The translations under genes were made by a program, and so were the position numbers. A model generated the notes under the pieces. That model ran no database searches and was not told the DNA's origin. It saw only the letters and a list, made by a program, of their open reading frames with translations. This document shows positions 1 to 7,862 of a stretch of 64,000 nt of DNA, piece after piece. Within the stretch, counting starts at the first letter, position 1. Every line of letters starts with the position of its first letter. This stretch comes from Rhodococcus opacus B4 (GTDB taxonomy: Bacteria > Actinomycetota > Actinomycetes > Mycobacteriales > Mycobacteriaceae), in contig NC_012522.1 of assembly GCF_000010805.1 (NCBI RefSeq), positions 7,006,001-7,070,000 on the forward strand, given 5' to 3'.

Positions 1-1
1 G

Positions 2-556
2 AGCACGCTCACCGCCAACATGACGGCGAACGCGATCCGCAACGTGTGGACCAACGCCATCATCTTCTGCGGGCACTTCCCCGACGGCGCGGAGAAGTTC
101 ACCAAGGCCGACATCGACAAGGAGACGCCCGCGCAGTGGTACCTGCGTCAGATGCTCGGTAGTGCGAACATCGAGGGCAGCAGGCTGATGGACTTCATGT
201 CCGGCAACCTGAGCTACCAGATCGAGCACCACCTGTTCCCCGACCTGCCGAGCAACCGGTACGCGGAGATCGCGGTGCGGGTGCGGGAGCTGTGCGAGAA
301 GTACGACCTGCCGTACACGACCGGCCCGTTCCTGGTGCAGTACGCGAAGTCGTGGCGCACCATCGCCAAGCTGTCGTTGCCGAACAAGTACCTCAAGGCG
401 ACCGCGGACGACGCGCCGGAGACGGCGTCGGAGCGCAGGTTCGGTGGAAACACCACGGCGACAATCGATCCCGTTACCGGTCGCCGTCAGGGGCTGGGTT
501 CGGCGATCCAGCGCACCCGCAAGCGCCGCGGTCTGCGGGCGCTGCTCTCCCGTTAG
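2..556 (+). CDS. Fatty acid desaturase, C-terminal part (cut by window edge)
   Basis: The reading frame is open from the first bases of the window and ends in TAG at 554-556, so only about 184 C-terminal residues are present. The segment IEHHLFPDLP is the third histidine box (HxxHH type) of membrane di-iron acyl desaturases and would ligate iron. The basic tail is typical of the actinobacterial DesA3-like acyl-CoA desaturases (Rv3229c family), which introduce a cis double bond into stearoyl-type chains together with a separate reductase. The reductase gene, if linked, would lie to the left, outside the window. The family call is firm; substrate position is inference. Confidence 0.85.
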   Translation, partial: STLTANMTANAIRNVWTNAIIFCGHFPDGAEKFTKADIDKETPAQWYLRQMLGSANIEGSRLMDFMSGNLSYQIEHHLFPDLPSNRYAEIAVRVRELCEKYDLPYTTGPFLVQYAKSWRTIAKLSLPNKYLKATADDAPETASERRFGGNTTATIDPVTGRRQGLGSAIQRTRKRRGLRALLSR

Positions 557-597
557 GCAGTTCCGCTAGGCAGTTCCGCCCCGGCGCGGTTCGTCCC

Positions 598-1587
598 TCA
601 CCAGGCTTCGTTGGACGCGATGGCCGTGAGGAGGTGACGGACCGCGTCGACGCGTTTGGCGGCCTTGCCCTCGAGATGGTCGAGCGCGCATTCCGGGTCC
701 GCGGGCGGGCCGAGGTGGGTACATCCCCGCGGGCAGTCCTCGATGGCCGCGGCCAGGTCGGAGAACGCGGCCACCACGTCCGCCGGGGAGATGTGGGCCA
801 GTCCGAACGACCGGATGCCCGGTGTGTCGATCACCCAGCCGCCCGACGGGAGCGGCAGCGCGACCGATTGCGTGGACGTGTGCCGGCCCTTGCCCACACC
901 GGAGACCACGCCCACGGCCCGGTCGGCGTCGGGCACGAGGCGGTTGACGAGAGTCGACTTCCCGACCCCCGAATGCCCGATCAGCGCGGTGAGCCTGCCG
1001 GACAGCATGGCCAGGACCTCGTCGACCGGATCGTCGCGGCCCGCCACGACCACGGGGACGTCGAGGTCGGCGAATGCGCTCGCGAACTCCTCCGGCGGTT
1101 CGAGGTCGCTCTTCGTCAGGCACACGATGGGGCTCAGCCCGCCCGCGTACGCGGCGACGAGCGCGCGTTCGACGAACCCCGTCCGCGGCGGCGGGTCGGC
1201 GAGCGCCACGACGATCAGCAACTGCTGCGCGTTGGCCACCACGATCCGCTCGTACGGGTCTGTGTCGTCGGCGGTGCGCCGCAGCACCGTGGCGCGCTCG
1301 GCGACCCGCACGATCCGCGCCAGGGTGTCGGGTTTGCCGGACAGGTCACCGACGACGCTCACCTCGTCGCCCACCACGATGGGGGTGCGGCCCAGTTCGC
1401 GGGCGCGCATCGTGACGAGGGGACGCTCGGGGTCGCCGCCCAGCACGCAACCCCACCGGCCGCGGTCGACCGAGACGACCATCGCCGGCTCCGCGGCGAG
1501 GTGCTCCGGCCGGGTCTTCGTGCGCGGGCGCGTTCCTCGGCCCGGGCGCACCCGGACGTCGGACTCGTCGTACTGCCTGCGACTCAG
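598..1587 (-). CDS. rsgA: Ribosome small subunit-dependent GTPase RsgA
   Basis: Circularly permuted GTPase of about 329 aa that helps mature the 30S subunit. An OB-fold region precedes the GTPase motifs: TKSD (G4-like) lies before GHSGVGKST (P-loop, near residue 200) and DTPGIRSFG (G3), the permuted order that defines the family. A C-terminal Cys/His cluster (CPRGCTHLG...CALDH) should bind zinc. No ATG or GTG fits near the expected N-terminus. The best start is a CTG overlapping the aroA stop as CTGA (1584-1587); it gives a length matching Rv3228 and aligns with the conserved [12 protein letters not shown] start. Translational coupling to aroA is likely. Confidence 0.88.
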
Positions 1588-2900
1588 AAGCTCGCCTTCC
1601 GCCCGGTGCCCGCGGACGCGGACAGCATTGTGGCCCACAGGTTCTCGAAGCCGGGCAGCGTCTTCGCCGTGGTGCCGATGTCCTCGATCTCGATGCCGTC
1701 GACCCGCAGCCCGACGATGGCTCCCGCCGTCGCCATCCGGTGGTCGGCGTAGGAACGCCACGTCCCGCCGTGCAGGTCGGCAGGCACGATGGTGAGGCCG
1801 TCCTCGGTTTCGGTGACGTTTCCGCCGAGCGAGTTGATCTCGTGTGCGAGCGCGGCCAGCCGGTCGGTCTCGTGTCCACGCAGATGCGCGATGCCGCGCA
1901 GATGGGACGGGCCGTCCGCGAGTGCGGCGAGCGCCGCGACGGTCGGGGTGAGTTCGCCGACGTCGTGCAGGTCGATGTCGATGCCGGTCAGCTGCTGCGG
2001 GCCGCGGACGGTGAGGTTCGCCCCGTCCCGCCGGACGTCGGCGCCCATCGCGAGCAGGATCTCGCGGATCGCGTCGCCGGGCTGCGTCGTCTCGGCCGGC
2101 CACAGCGGAACGGTCACCTCACCGCAGGTGACAGCGGCTGCGGCGAGGAAGGCGGTGGCATTCGACAGGTCGGGCTCGATCACCCGGTCGACGGCCCGGA
2201 CCGGACCGGGGCTCACCCGCCACGTGTCGGCCTCCCCGCCTGTCGCCGGGGTGGAGACCTCGACACCCGACTCGCGCAGCATCTCGACCGTCATGTCGAT
2301 GTGCGGCATGGACGGAACCGTCGTGCCGTCGTGATGGACCGTGACGCCCTCGTCGAACGCGGCCGCCGACAGCAACAGCCCGGACACGAACTGCGAAGAA
2401 CCCGACGCGTCGATCGTGACCCGCCCACCGCGCAGCGAGCCCGCGCCGCGGACGGTGAACGGCAGGGAGTCGCCGTCGATGTCCGCGCCGAGACCGCGCA
2501 GCGCGTTCAGGATCGTGTCGAGGGGGCGGGTGCGCGCCTGCTCGTCGCCGTCGAAGTCGACCGTTCCGCCGGCGAGCGCGGCGACCGGCGGAAGGAACCG
2601 CATGACGGTGCCTGCCAGACCGCAGTCGACCGCACCGCCCCGGAGGGGGCCGGGAGCGACCCGCAGCGTCGTGTCGCCGCCTGCCGTCTCGATGCCGATC
2701 CCGAGCGTCCGGAGTGCGTCGATCATGAGGTCGGTGTCCCGGCTGCGCAGTGCCCCGGTGAGGGTGGACGGACCGTCCGCGAGCGCGGCGAGGATCAGCG
2801 CGCGATTGGTGATCGACTTCGATCCGGGGAGGGCGACCGTCGCGACGACGGGCGCTTCGGCACGGGGGGCGTTCCACAGGCTCAGGCTCACGGTCTCCAT
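1584..2900 (-). CDS. aroA: 3-phosphoshikimate 1-carboxyvinyltransferase (EPSP synthase)
   Basis: Sixth step of the shikimate pathway: joins shikimate-3-phosphate and phosphoenolpyruvate to EPSP in the cytosol. 438 aa, the usual length. The N-terminal [11 protein letters not shown] motif binds the phosphates of S3[10 protein letters not shown] near residue 90 and the late YADHRMA motif are class signatures. ATG start at 2898-2900. It forms a two-gene operon with rsgA, whose start overlaps its stop. The same aroA-rsgA pairing is found in mycobacteria. No sign of inactivation. Confidence 0.96.
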
Positions 2901-2978
2901 CTTCGCCTATCGGGCGGGTCGCCGGGCGGGGTGGGCGGTGTGTCGCGGGTGTCGGTGGTTCGTGCCACTCTGGTGGAC

Positions 2979-3737
2979 ATGTGCGGCAGGTATGCAACCA
3001 CTGCGAATCCGGCGACACTCGCGGCCGACCTCGACGCGATCAACGAGGCGGGCGAGGAGGAGAGTCCGCCCGACTTCAACGTGGCGCCCACCACGCAAGT
3101 CCTCACGGTGGTCGACCGGCGCGACGCCCGTCGGATCCGGCGGATGAGGTGGGGTCTCGTGCCGTCCTGGACGAAGGTACTCGGCAAGGGCCCGGTGCTG
3201 TTCAACGCCCGGGCGGATTCGGTCGACAACAAGCCCGCCTTCCGGAATTCGTTCAAGTACAAGCGCTGCCTCGTGCCGATGGACGGCTGGTACGAGTGGC
3301 AGACCGAGGCCGAACCGCCGGCCGCCGGGAAGAAGGCGGGCAAGGCGAAGAAGATTCCGTACTACATGTCGCCGGAGGACGGCTCACGCCTGTACATGGC
3401 CGGGCTGTGGTCGGTCTGGCACGACCCTGCTGTGGAGGAGTCGCCTCCCGTCCTGAGCTGCAGCATCATCACGGTCGACTCCGCCGCCCAACTCGAGAAC
3501 GTGCACGACCGGATGCCGCTCGTGATGCCCCGCGACCGCTGGGCCGCATGGCTCGATCCCGAGCACCCCGCGTCCACGGACCTGCTCGCGGTGTCGCCCG
3601 GCGCCATCGCCGACATCACCGTCCGGCGGGTGTCCACGCTGGTGAACAGCGTGAAGAACAACGGTCCGGAACTTCTCGACCCCGACGCGGCCGGTCGCGA
3701 CGACGCGCAGGTGGGGGAGCAGATCAGCCTGCTGTGA
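2979..3737 (+). CDS. SRAP-domain abasic-site shielding protein (YedK/HMCES family)
   Basis: 252 aa, a complete SOS-response-associated peptidase domain. The protein begins MCGRY, so Met removal exposes Cys2, the residue that forms a thiazolidine crosslink with an abasic site in single-stranded DNA. The family's other active-site elements are visible: NARADSV, WYEW with the conserved glutamate, and HDRMP with the conserved histidine. Its expected role is protection of abasic sites at replication forks. Homologue of Rv3226c. Transcribed divergently from aroA and overlapping the convergent YbaK gene by 14 bp. Confidence 0.92.
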   Translation: MCGRYATTANPATLAADLDAINEAGEEESPPDFNVAPTTQVLTVVDRRDARRIRRMRWGLVPSWTKVLGKGPVLFNARADSVDNKPAFRNSFKYKRCLVPMDGWYEWQTEAEPPAAGKKAGKAKKIPYYMSPEDGSRLYMAGLWSVWHDPAVEESPPVLSCSIITVDSAAQLENVHDRMPLVMPRDRWAAWLDPEHPASTDLLAVSPGAIADITVRRVSTLVNSVKNNGPELLDPDAAGRDDAQVGEQISLL

Positions 3738-4218
3738 CCGCCGCGGTGACGGCGCCGCTGAGCCGCACCAGATCGGCCGGCGCGAGTTCGATCTCGAGTC
3801 CCCGCCTGCCCGCGCTGCACAGCACCCGGTCCCAGTCGAGCGCCGAAACGTCGACGACCGTCGGAAGTGCCTTCCGCTGTCCGAGCGGGGAGATGCCGCC
3901 GAAGACGTACCCGGTGGAGCGCTCGGCCTCGGTGCGGTCTGCCATCACGGCCTTGCCGGCGCCCAGCGCCGCGGCCGCGGCCTTCAGGGACAGTTTCTCC
4001 GGTACCGGCAGGACCGCCACCGCCAGCTTGCCCGTGTCGAGTTTGATCACGAGTGTCTTGAACACCTGGTGGGCGGCGACGCCGACCGTCTCGCCCAGCG
4101 CGTCGACGGCCTCCGAACCGTATGACTCCGCCCGCTCGTCGTGGGCGTAGCTGTGCACGGTGTGGTCGACGCGCTGTGTGACGAGGAGCTTCGTCGCGGG
4201 AGTGGCAGTTCCGGCCAT
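3724..4218 (-). CDS. YbaK/EbsC-type aminoacyl-tRNA deacylase
   Basis: 164 aa, single YbaK/ProX-like editing domain. The block VFKTLVIKL followed by AVLPVPEKLSLK and GYVFGGISPLGQRK is diagnostic of the Cys-tRNA(Pro) deacylase group; the GGISP loop and a conserved lysine form the active site. It would hydrolyse mischarged tRNA in trans. ATG start at 4216-4218. The gene sits between SRAP and the divergent sigH promoter. Exact tRNA substrate cannot be read from sequence. Confidence 0.88.
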   Translation of the reverse strand: MAGTATPATKLLVTQRVDHTVHSYAHDERAESYGSEAVDALGETVGVAAHQVFKTLVIKLDTGKLAVAVLPVPEKLSLKAAAAALGAGKAVMADRTEAERSTGYVFGGISPLGQRKALPTVVDVSALDWDRVLCSAGRRGLEIELAPADLVRLSGAVTAAVTAG

Positions 4219-4243
4219 GGGCGAACACTCTGCCACGCGGTGC

Positions 4244-4270
4244 GGGAACACCGCGGGCGGGAGTCGTGTT
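4244..4270 (+). promoter_or_regulatory. SigH/SigR-type promoter of sigH
   Basis: GGGAAC at 4244-4249 and GTT at 4268-4270 are separated by 18 nt, matching the ECF SigH/SigR consensus GGAAY-N18/19-GTT. It lies about 50 bp before the upstream sigH start, so sigH probably drives its own transcription under disulfide stress, as known for Mycobacterium SigH and Streptomyces SigR. Confidence 0.7.
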
Positions 4271-4317
4271 GGTACCTGCAGAAGACCAGTGCATCGAAGG
4301 GAGTGGTCCGTATCGTG

Positions 4318-5055
4318 ATGTCCTCGGTAATCGAGCCCACGTCGCGTCTGCAGTTGGCGGTAACGTTGACGCCCACGGCGACCGAAGGGATCAGCGTGCA
4401 GGAACATGACCGTCCGACGGCAGAGAAGGCCGAGCCCCAGGACGAGTTGATCGCGCGTTTCGAAAGGGATGCGCTCCCACTTCTGGATCAGCTGTACGGC
4501 GCTGCTCTGAGGATGACCCGGAACCCGGCGGATGCCGAGGACCTCGTGCAGGAGACGTACGTGAAGGCCTACACAGCGTTCCGTTCGTTCCGCGAGGGCA
4601 CCAACCTCAAGGCGTGGCTGTACCGGATTCTGACGAACACGTACATCAACTCGTACCGCAAGAAGCAGCGGCAGCCCGCGCAGTACCCGACCGACGAGAT
4701 CACCGACTGGCAGCTGGCGGCGACGGCGGAGCATTCGTCGACCGGGCTGCGGTCCGCCGAAGTCGAGGCACTGGACGCGCTTCCCGACGACGACATCAAG
4801 GAAGCGCTGCAGGCCCTGCCGGAGGAATTCCGGATGGCCGTCTACTACGCCGACGTCGAGGGCTTTCCCTACAAGGAGATCGCCGAGATCATGGGCACCC
4901 CGATCGGGACCGTGATGTCGCGGCTGCACCGCGGGCGCAAGCAGCTCCGGGGTCTGCTCGCCGACGTCGCACGCGAACGAGGATTCAACCGCGGGGGCAC
5001 CGGCGATGTGTCCGGCGACAGTGTAGTGAGTGCGGAGCAGGAGGTTTCCCGGTGA
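4318..5055 (+). CDS. sigH: ECF RNA polymerase sigma factor SigH (thiol-oxidative and heat stress)
   Basis: Group IV sigma factor with region 2 (ALRMTRNPADAEDLVQETY, then the NLKAWLYRIL helix) and region 4 (ALQALPEEFRMAVYYADVEG, then YKEIAEIMGTPIGTVMSRLHRGR). It is very close to M. tuberculosis SigH and Streptomyces SigR, which control thioredoxin and mycothiol genes. Two in-frame starts are plausible: ATG 4318 (245 aa, used here) and GTG 4396, which has a better-spaced GAAGGGA ribosome site and gives a length like mycobacterial SigH. The stop overlaps the rshA start as GTGA, coupling sigma and anti-sigma translation. Confidence 0.93.
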   Translation: MSSVIEPTSRLQLAVTLTPTATEGISVQEHDRPTAEKAEPQDELIARFERDALPLLDQLYGAALRMTRNPADAEDLVQETYVKAYTAFRSFREGTNLKAWLYRILTNTYINSYRKKQRQPAQYPTDEITDWQLAATAEHSSTGLRSAEVEALDALPDDDIKEALQALPEEFRMAVYYADVEGFPYKEIAEIMGTPIGTVMSRLHRGRKQLRGLLADVARERGFNRGGTGDVSGDSVVSAEQEVSR

Positions 5056-5333
5056 GCGAGCAGGACGAATTCGAGCAGCTCGACTGCTCCGCCGTCATCG
5101 CGGACGTCTGGCTGATGCTGGACAGCGAATGCGACGAGGCCTCGCGGGCGCGGCTGCAGCGGCACCTCGACGAGTGCGGGTCGTGCCTCGAGGCGTACGG
5201 GATCGAGGAGAAGGTCAAGAGCCTCGTGAACCGCAAGTGCGGCGGTGAGCACGCACCGGAGAGTCTGCGTCAGAGGCTCTCCATCGAGTTGCGGCGGACG
5301 ATCCTCATCACGAATACCGAACCCGAGGCCTGA
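5052..5333 (+). CDS. rshA: Zinc-containing anti-sigma factor RshA/RsrA
   Basis: 93 aa ZAS-family protein. HLDECGSC (H-x3-C-x2-C) is the redox-sensing zinc motif, with a further upstream His/Cys and a later Cys completing the set. In the reduced state it binds SigH; oxidation forms a disulfide, ejects zinc and frees the sigma factor. GTG start at 5052, overlapping the sigH stop by 4 bp. Identity rests on motif and operon position, both strong. Confidence 0.92.
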   Translation: MSEQDEFEQLDCSAVIADVWLMLDSECDEASRARLQRHLDECGSCLEAYGIEEKVKSLVNRKCGGEHAPESLRQRLSIELRRTILITNTEPEA

Positions 5334-5350
5334 CCCGTCAGAACAGCAAT

Positions 5351-5386
5351 CAGGGGCCGGAAAGCATTGCTGCTTTCCGACCCCTG
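5351..5386. terminator. Hairpin terminator between rshA and the bL37 gene
   Basis: CAGGGG (5351-5356) pairs with CCCCTG (5381-5386), and inside it GGAAAGC (5359-5365) pairs with GCTTTCC (5372-5378) around a 6-nt loop. It lies between two convergent genes, so it could serve both. There is no clear U-tract. Confidence 0.65.
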
Positions 5387-5403
5387 GTGCGTTCTGCGGC
5401 GCG

Positions 5404-5478
5404 TCAGGCGTTGGGACGCTTGCCGTGGTTTGCGGCGTTGCCCTTGCGACTGCGCTTCTTGCGACCACGCTTACCCAT
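5404..5478 (-). CDS. 24-aa ribosomal protein bL37 (AURKAIP1/COX24-like mini-protein)
   Basis: ATG at 5476-5478, stop at 5404-5406. The product starts MGKRGRKKRSRKGNAANHGK and is extremely basic. It matches the tiny large-subunit protein bL37 described in mycobacterial ribosome structures, encoded beside sigH-rshA in actinobacteria. A GGGAGA ribosome site lies 7 nt upstream on the minus strand. Automated annotation often misses it because of its size. It is divergent from the biotinyl-protein gene and ends at the hairpin shared with rshA. Confidence 0.85.
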   Translation of the reverse strand: MGKRGRKKRSRKGNAANHGKRPNA

Positions 5479-5572
5479 GAGTAGATCTCCCTTCTTTTCA
5501 CCACAGTCTTCCACGTGTGGTTGGGTGTCCTTGCAACAGGGCTTTCTCGACACCCGGGAGTGAAGGATCACA

Positions 5573-5788
5573 ATGGCAGAAGACGTGCGCGCCGAAATGG
5601 TTTCGACGGTGTATCAGGTTGTGGTGAGCGCGGGTGACGAGGTGAAGGAAGGCGATACCCTCGTCATCCTCGAATCGATGAAGATGGAGATCCCCGTCAT
5701 CGCCGAAGAGCCCGGCACGGTCACGTCTGTGGACGTCAAGGTCGGCGACGTGATCCAGCAGGGCGACCTGATCGCGGTCATCTCCTGA
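5573..5788 (+). CDS. Biotin/lipoyl-attachment carrier protein (TB7.3-like)
   Basis: 71 aa consisting of one biotinyl domain. ESMKMEIPV carries the lysine that is biotinylated, and the beta-hairpin repeats (VSAGDEVKEGDTL, VKVGDVIQQGDL) are typical. Homologue of the Rv3221c TB7.3 protein, probably a free-standing carrier subunit for a biotin-dependent carboxylase. ATG start with AAGGAT close upstream. It is followed 20 bp later by the sensor kinase gene, the same order as in mycobacteria. Confidence 0.9.
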   Translation: MAEDVRAEMVSTVYQVVVSAGDEVKEGDTLVILESMKMEIPVIAEEPGTVTSVDVKVGDVIQQGDLIAVIS

Positions 5789-5808
5789 GCTGACTGACAC
5801 CCACCACG

Positions 5809-7311
5809 ATGTCGACCCTGAGCGATCTGCTCGCCGAATACACCGACCTGCCCGGCGAGGCCGTCGACCACCTGCAGCGCGTCGTCGGTGAATGGCAGTT
5901 GCTCGCCGATCTCTCCTTCGCGGACGTTCTGCTGTGGGTCGGAGCGGACTCCGCCTCCACCGATCCCACCGGCACCGTGATCTGCGTCGCGCACTGCAGG
6001 CCCACCACCGCATCCACCGCCTTCCCGGAGGACGTCGTCGGGACCGTCGTGTCGGAGTCGGAACATCCGCAGGTGCTGCAGGCGCTGCTCGAGGGCAACG
6101 TCGTGCGCCCCGAGGACGGCGGCGGGCACGCCGGTCTGCCGCCGCGCGGCGAAGCGGTCCCGGTGCGGTGGAACGGCGAGGTGATCGCCGTCCTGAGCCG
6201 GGACACCAACCTGTCGCACCAGCGGGCGCAGAGTCCGCTCGAGGTCGCGTACCTCGACTGCGCCGAGGACCTGTGCCAGATGATCAGCGACGGCACCTTC
6301 CCGATCCGTGAGGCCCGCTCGGACACCAACTCGAGCCCCCGCGCCGGCGACGGCTTCATCCGCCTGGACACCGACGGCAGCGTGGTCTACGCCAGTCCCA
6401 ATGCGCTGTCGGCGTACCACCGGATGGGTCTCAGTTCGGACCTGATCGGCCAGAATCTCGCTGCCACCACGCGGTCTCTCGTGACGGACCCGTTCGAGTC
6501 ACAGGAGGTCGCCGGGTACATCCGCGACACGATCGCCGACAAGCCGGGCCGCCGGATGGAGATCGAGGCCAGGGGAGCGACCGTCCTGCTGCGGGCCCTG
6601 GTACTCAAACCCGGCGGGAACCGGGTCGGCGCCGCCGTCGTCGTGCGGGACGTCACGGAGGTGAAGAGGCGCGATCGGGCTCTGCTCAGCAAGGATGCGA
6701 CGATCCGCGAGATCCACCACCGGGTGAAGAACAATCTGCAGACCGTAGCGGCCTTGCTGCGGCTGCAGGCCCGCCGCACCAACAACGAGGAGGCCCGTCA
6801 GGCGCTCAGCGAATCGGTGCGACGTGTCACGTCGATCGCCCTCGTCCACGACACGCTGTCGATGTCGGTGGACGAGGAGGTGAACCTCGACGAGGTCGTC
6901 GACCGGCTCGTGCCGATCCTGTCCGACGTGGCGACGGTGAGCACGCCCATCAAGGTCCGCCGGGAGGGCAGCTTCGGGGTGTTCTCCGCGGAGCGGGCGA
7001 CACCGCTGGTGATGGTGCTGACCGAACTCGTGCAGAACGCGATCGAGCACGCCTTCGAACCGGGCGCCGCGGGCACGGTCACCATGCGGGCCGAACGGTC
7101 GGCGCGCTGGCTGGACGTCGTGATCCACGACAACGGCAGGGGATTGCCGCCCGGTTTCAGCCTCGAGCGGTCCGACCGGCTCGGTCTCCAGATCGTCCGG
7201 ACCTTGGTGGCCGCCGAGCTGAACGGTTCGCTGGGTCTGCACCCGGGGGCGGAGGGGGGAACCGATGCCGTGTTACGCGTACCGCTGGGCCGCCGTGGAC
7301 CGCGGTACTGA
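5809..7311 (+). CDS. pdtaS: Cytosolic sensor histidine kinase PdtaS
   Basis: 500 aa without membrane segments. An N-terminal GAF-like domain (about 1-150) and a PAS-like domain (about 175-290) precede a HisKA_2 dimerisation helix and a HATPase domain. EIHHRVKNNLQ contains the phosphoacceptor, His303 by codon count. The ATP-binding N box (ELVQNAIEHAF) and G1 box (DNGRGLP) are intact. In mycobacteria PdtaS phosphorylates PdtaR, an ANTAR RNA-binding regulator, and responds to copper and nitric oxide. The partner gene is not in this window. Confidence 0.9.
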   Translation: MSTLSDLLAEYTDLPGEAVDHLQRVVGEWQLLADLSFADVLLWVGADSASTDPTGTVICVAHCRPTTASTAFPEDVVGTVVSESEHPQVLQALLEGNVVRPEDGGGHAGLPPRGEAVPVRWNGEVIAVLSRDTNLSHQRAQSPLEVAYLDCAEDLCQMISDGTFPIREARSDTNSSPRAGDGFIRLDTDGSVVYASPNALSAYHRMGLSSDLIGQNLAATTRSLVTDPFESQEVAGYIRDTIADKPGRRMEIEARGATVLLRALVLKPGGNRVGAAVVVRDVTEVKRRDRALLSKDATIREIHHRVKNNLQTVAALLRLQARRTNNEEARQALSESVRRVTSIALVHDTLSMSVDEEVNLDEVVDRLVPILSDVATVSTPIKVRREGSFGVFSAERATPLVMVLTELVQNAIEHAFEPGAAGTVTMRAERSARWLDVVIHDNGRGLPPGFSLERSDRLGLQIVRTLVAAELNGSLGLHPGAEGGTDAVLRVPLGRRGPRY

Positions 7312-7325
7312 CCGGGCAAGCAAAA

Positions 7326-7351
7326 GGCCCGGCACCATGTGGTGCCGGGCC
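7326..7351 (-). terminator. Intrinsic terminator after whiB1
   Basis: GGCCCGGCACC (7326-7336) and GGTGCCGGGCC (7341-7351) form a perfect 11-bp stem with a 4-nt loop. Read on the minus strand it is followed by TTTTGCTT, so it primarily ends whiB1 transcription. It may also stop pdtaS from the other side. Confidence 0.85.
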
Positions 7352-7368
7352 CGTCTCCTTCTGAAGTG

Positions 7369-7623
7369 TCAGACGGTGGTGCGGGCACGCGTCCGAGCGT
7401 TCCGGCGCTTGAGTGCGCGACGCTCGTCTTCGCTCATGCCGCCCCACACACCGGCGTCCTGGCCCGACTCGAGTGCCCAGGAAAGGCATTCGGCGGTCAC
7501 CGGGCAGCGGTTGCAGACAACCTTGGCATCAGCAATCTGCGCGAGAGCCGGACCGCTGTTGCCCACAGGGAAGAACAACTCGGGGTCTTCGTCGCGACAG
7601 ATTGCCTTGTGGCGCCAGTCCAT
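7369..7623 (-). CDS. whiB1: WhiB1, iron-sulfur nitric-oxide-responsive regulator
   Basis: 84 aa, exactly the mycobacterial WhiB1 length. Four cysteines (C9 and the CNRC...C set near 37-46) ligate a 4Fe-4S cluster; GVWGG is the WhiB signature turn, followed by a basic C-terminus for DNA contact. In mycobacteria WhiB1 is essential, binds the sigma-A subunit and is disabled by NO. ATG at 7621-7623 with AAGGAG 7 nt upstream. A CRP-like site lies about 90 bp upstream. Confidence 0.95.
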   Translation of the reverse strand: MDWRHKAICRDEDPELFFPVGNSGPALAQIADAKVVCNRCPVTAECLSWALESGQDAGVWGGMSEDERRALKRRNARTRARTTV

Positions 7624-7709
7624 CCTTCTGCTCCTTAACTGGGTGCGTCGTGCACCGTTTCGTCTTCGTGAGTTCATGTGTGCGTAGAGAATGTTTCCGC
7701 ACTGTTGCT

Positions 7710-7725
7710 TGTGAATGCTTTCACG
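7710..7725. promoter_or_regulatory. CRP (cAMP receptor protein)-like operator upstream of whiB1
   Basis: TGTGA-atgctt-TCACG matches the mycobacterial CRP consensus TGTGA-N6-TCACA at 9 of 10 defined positions. M. tuberculosis whiB1 is a known CRP target, so the site is in the expected place in the long intergenic region (7624-7862). Confidence 0.7.
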
Positions 7726-7862
7726 AACTGGCGGGATGTCAATAGAAAACCGCCGCACCGTGGGGGAGCTCACGTAGTTAGGCTGCCCTTCGAGGCGCGC
7801 CGTCCTTTTTACCCCGAGCCGGTACTTCCCGCTAGGTGAAAACGGGGATTCTCGAGAATTGC

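Noticed and set aside
292..1752. Long plus-strand frame across rsgA
   Set aside because: Opposite-strand shadow of rsgA/aroA with no recognisable domain.
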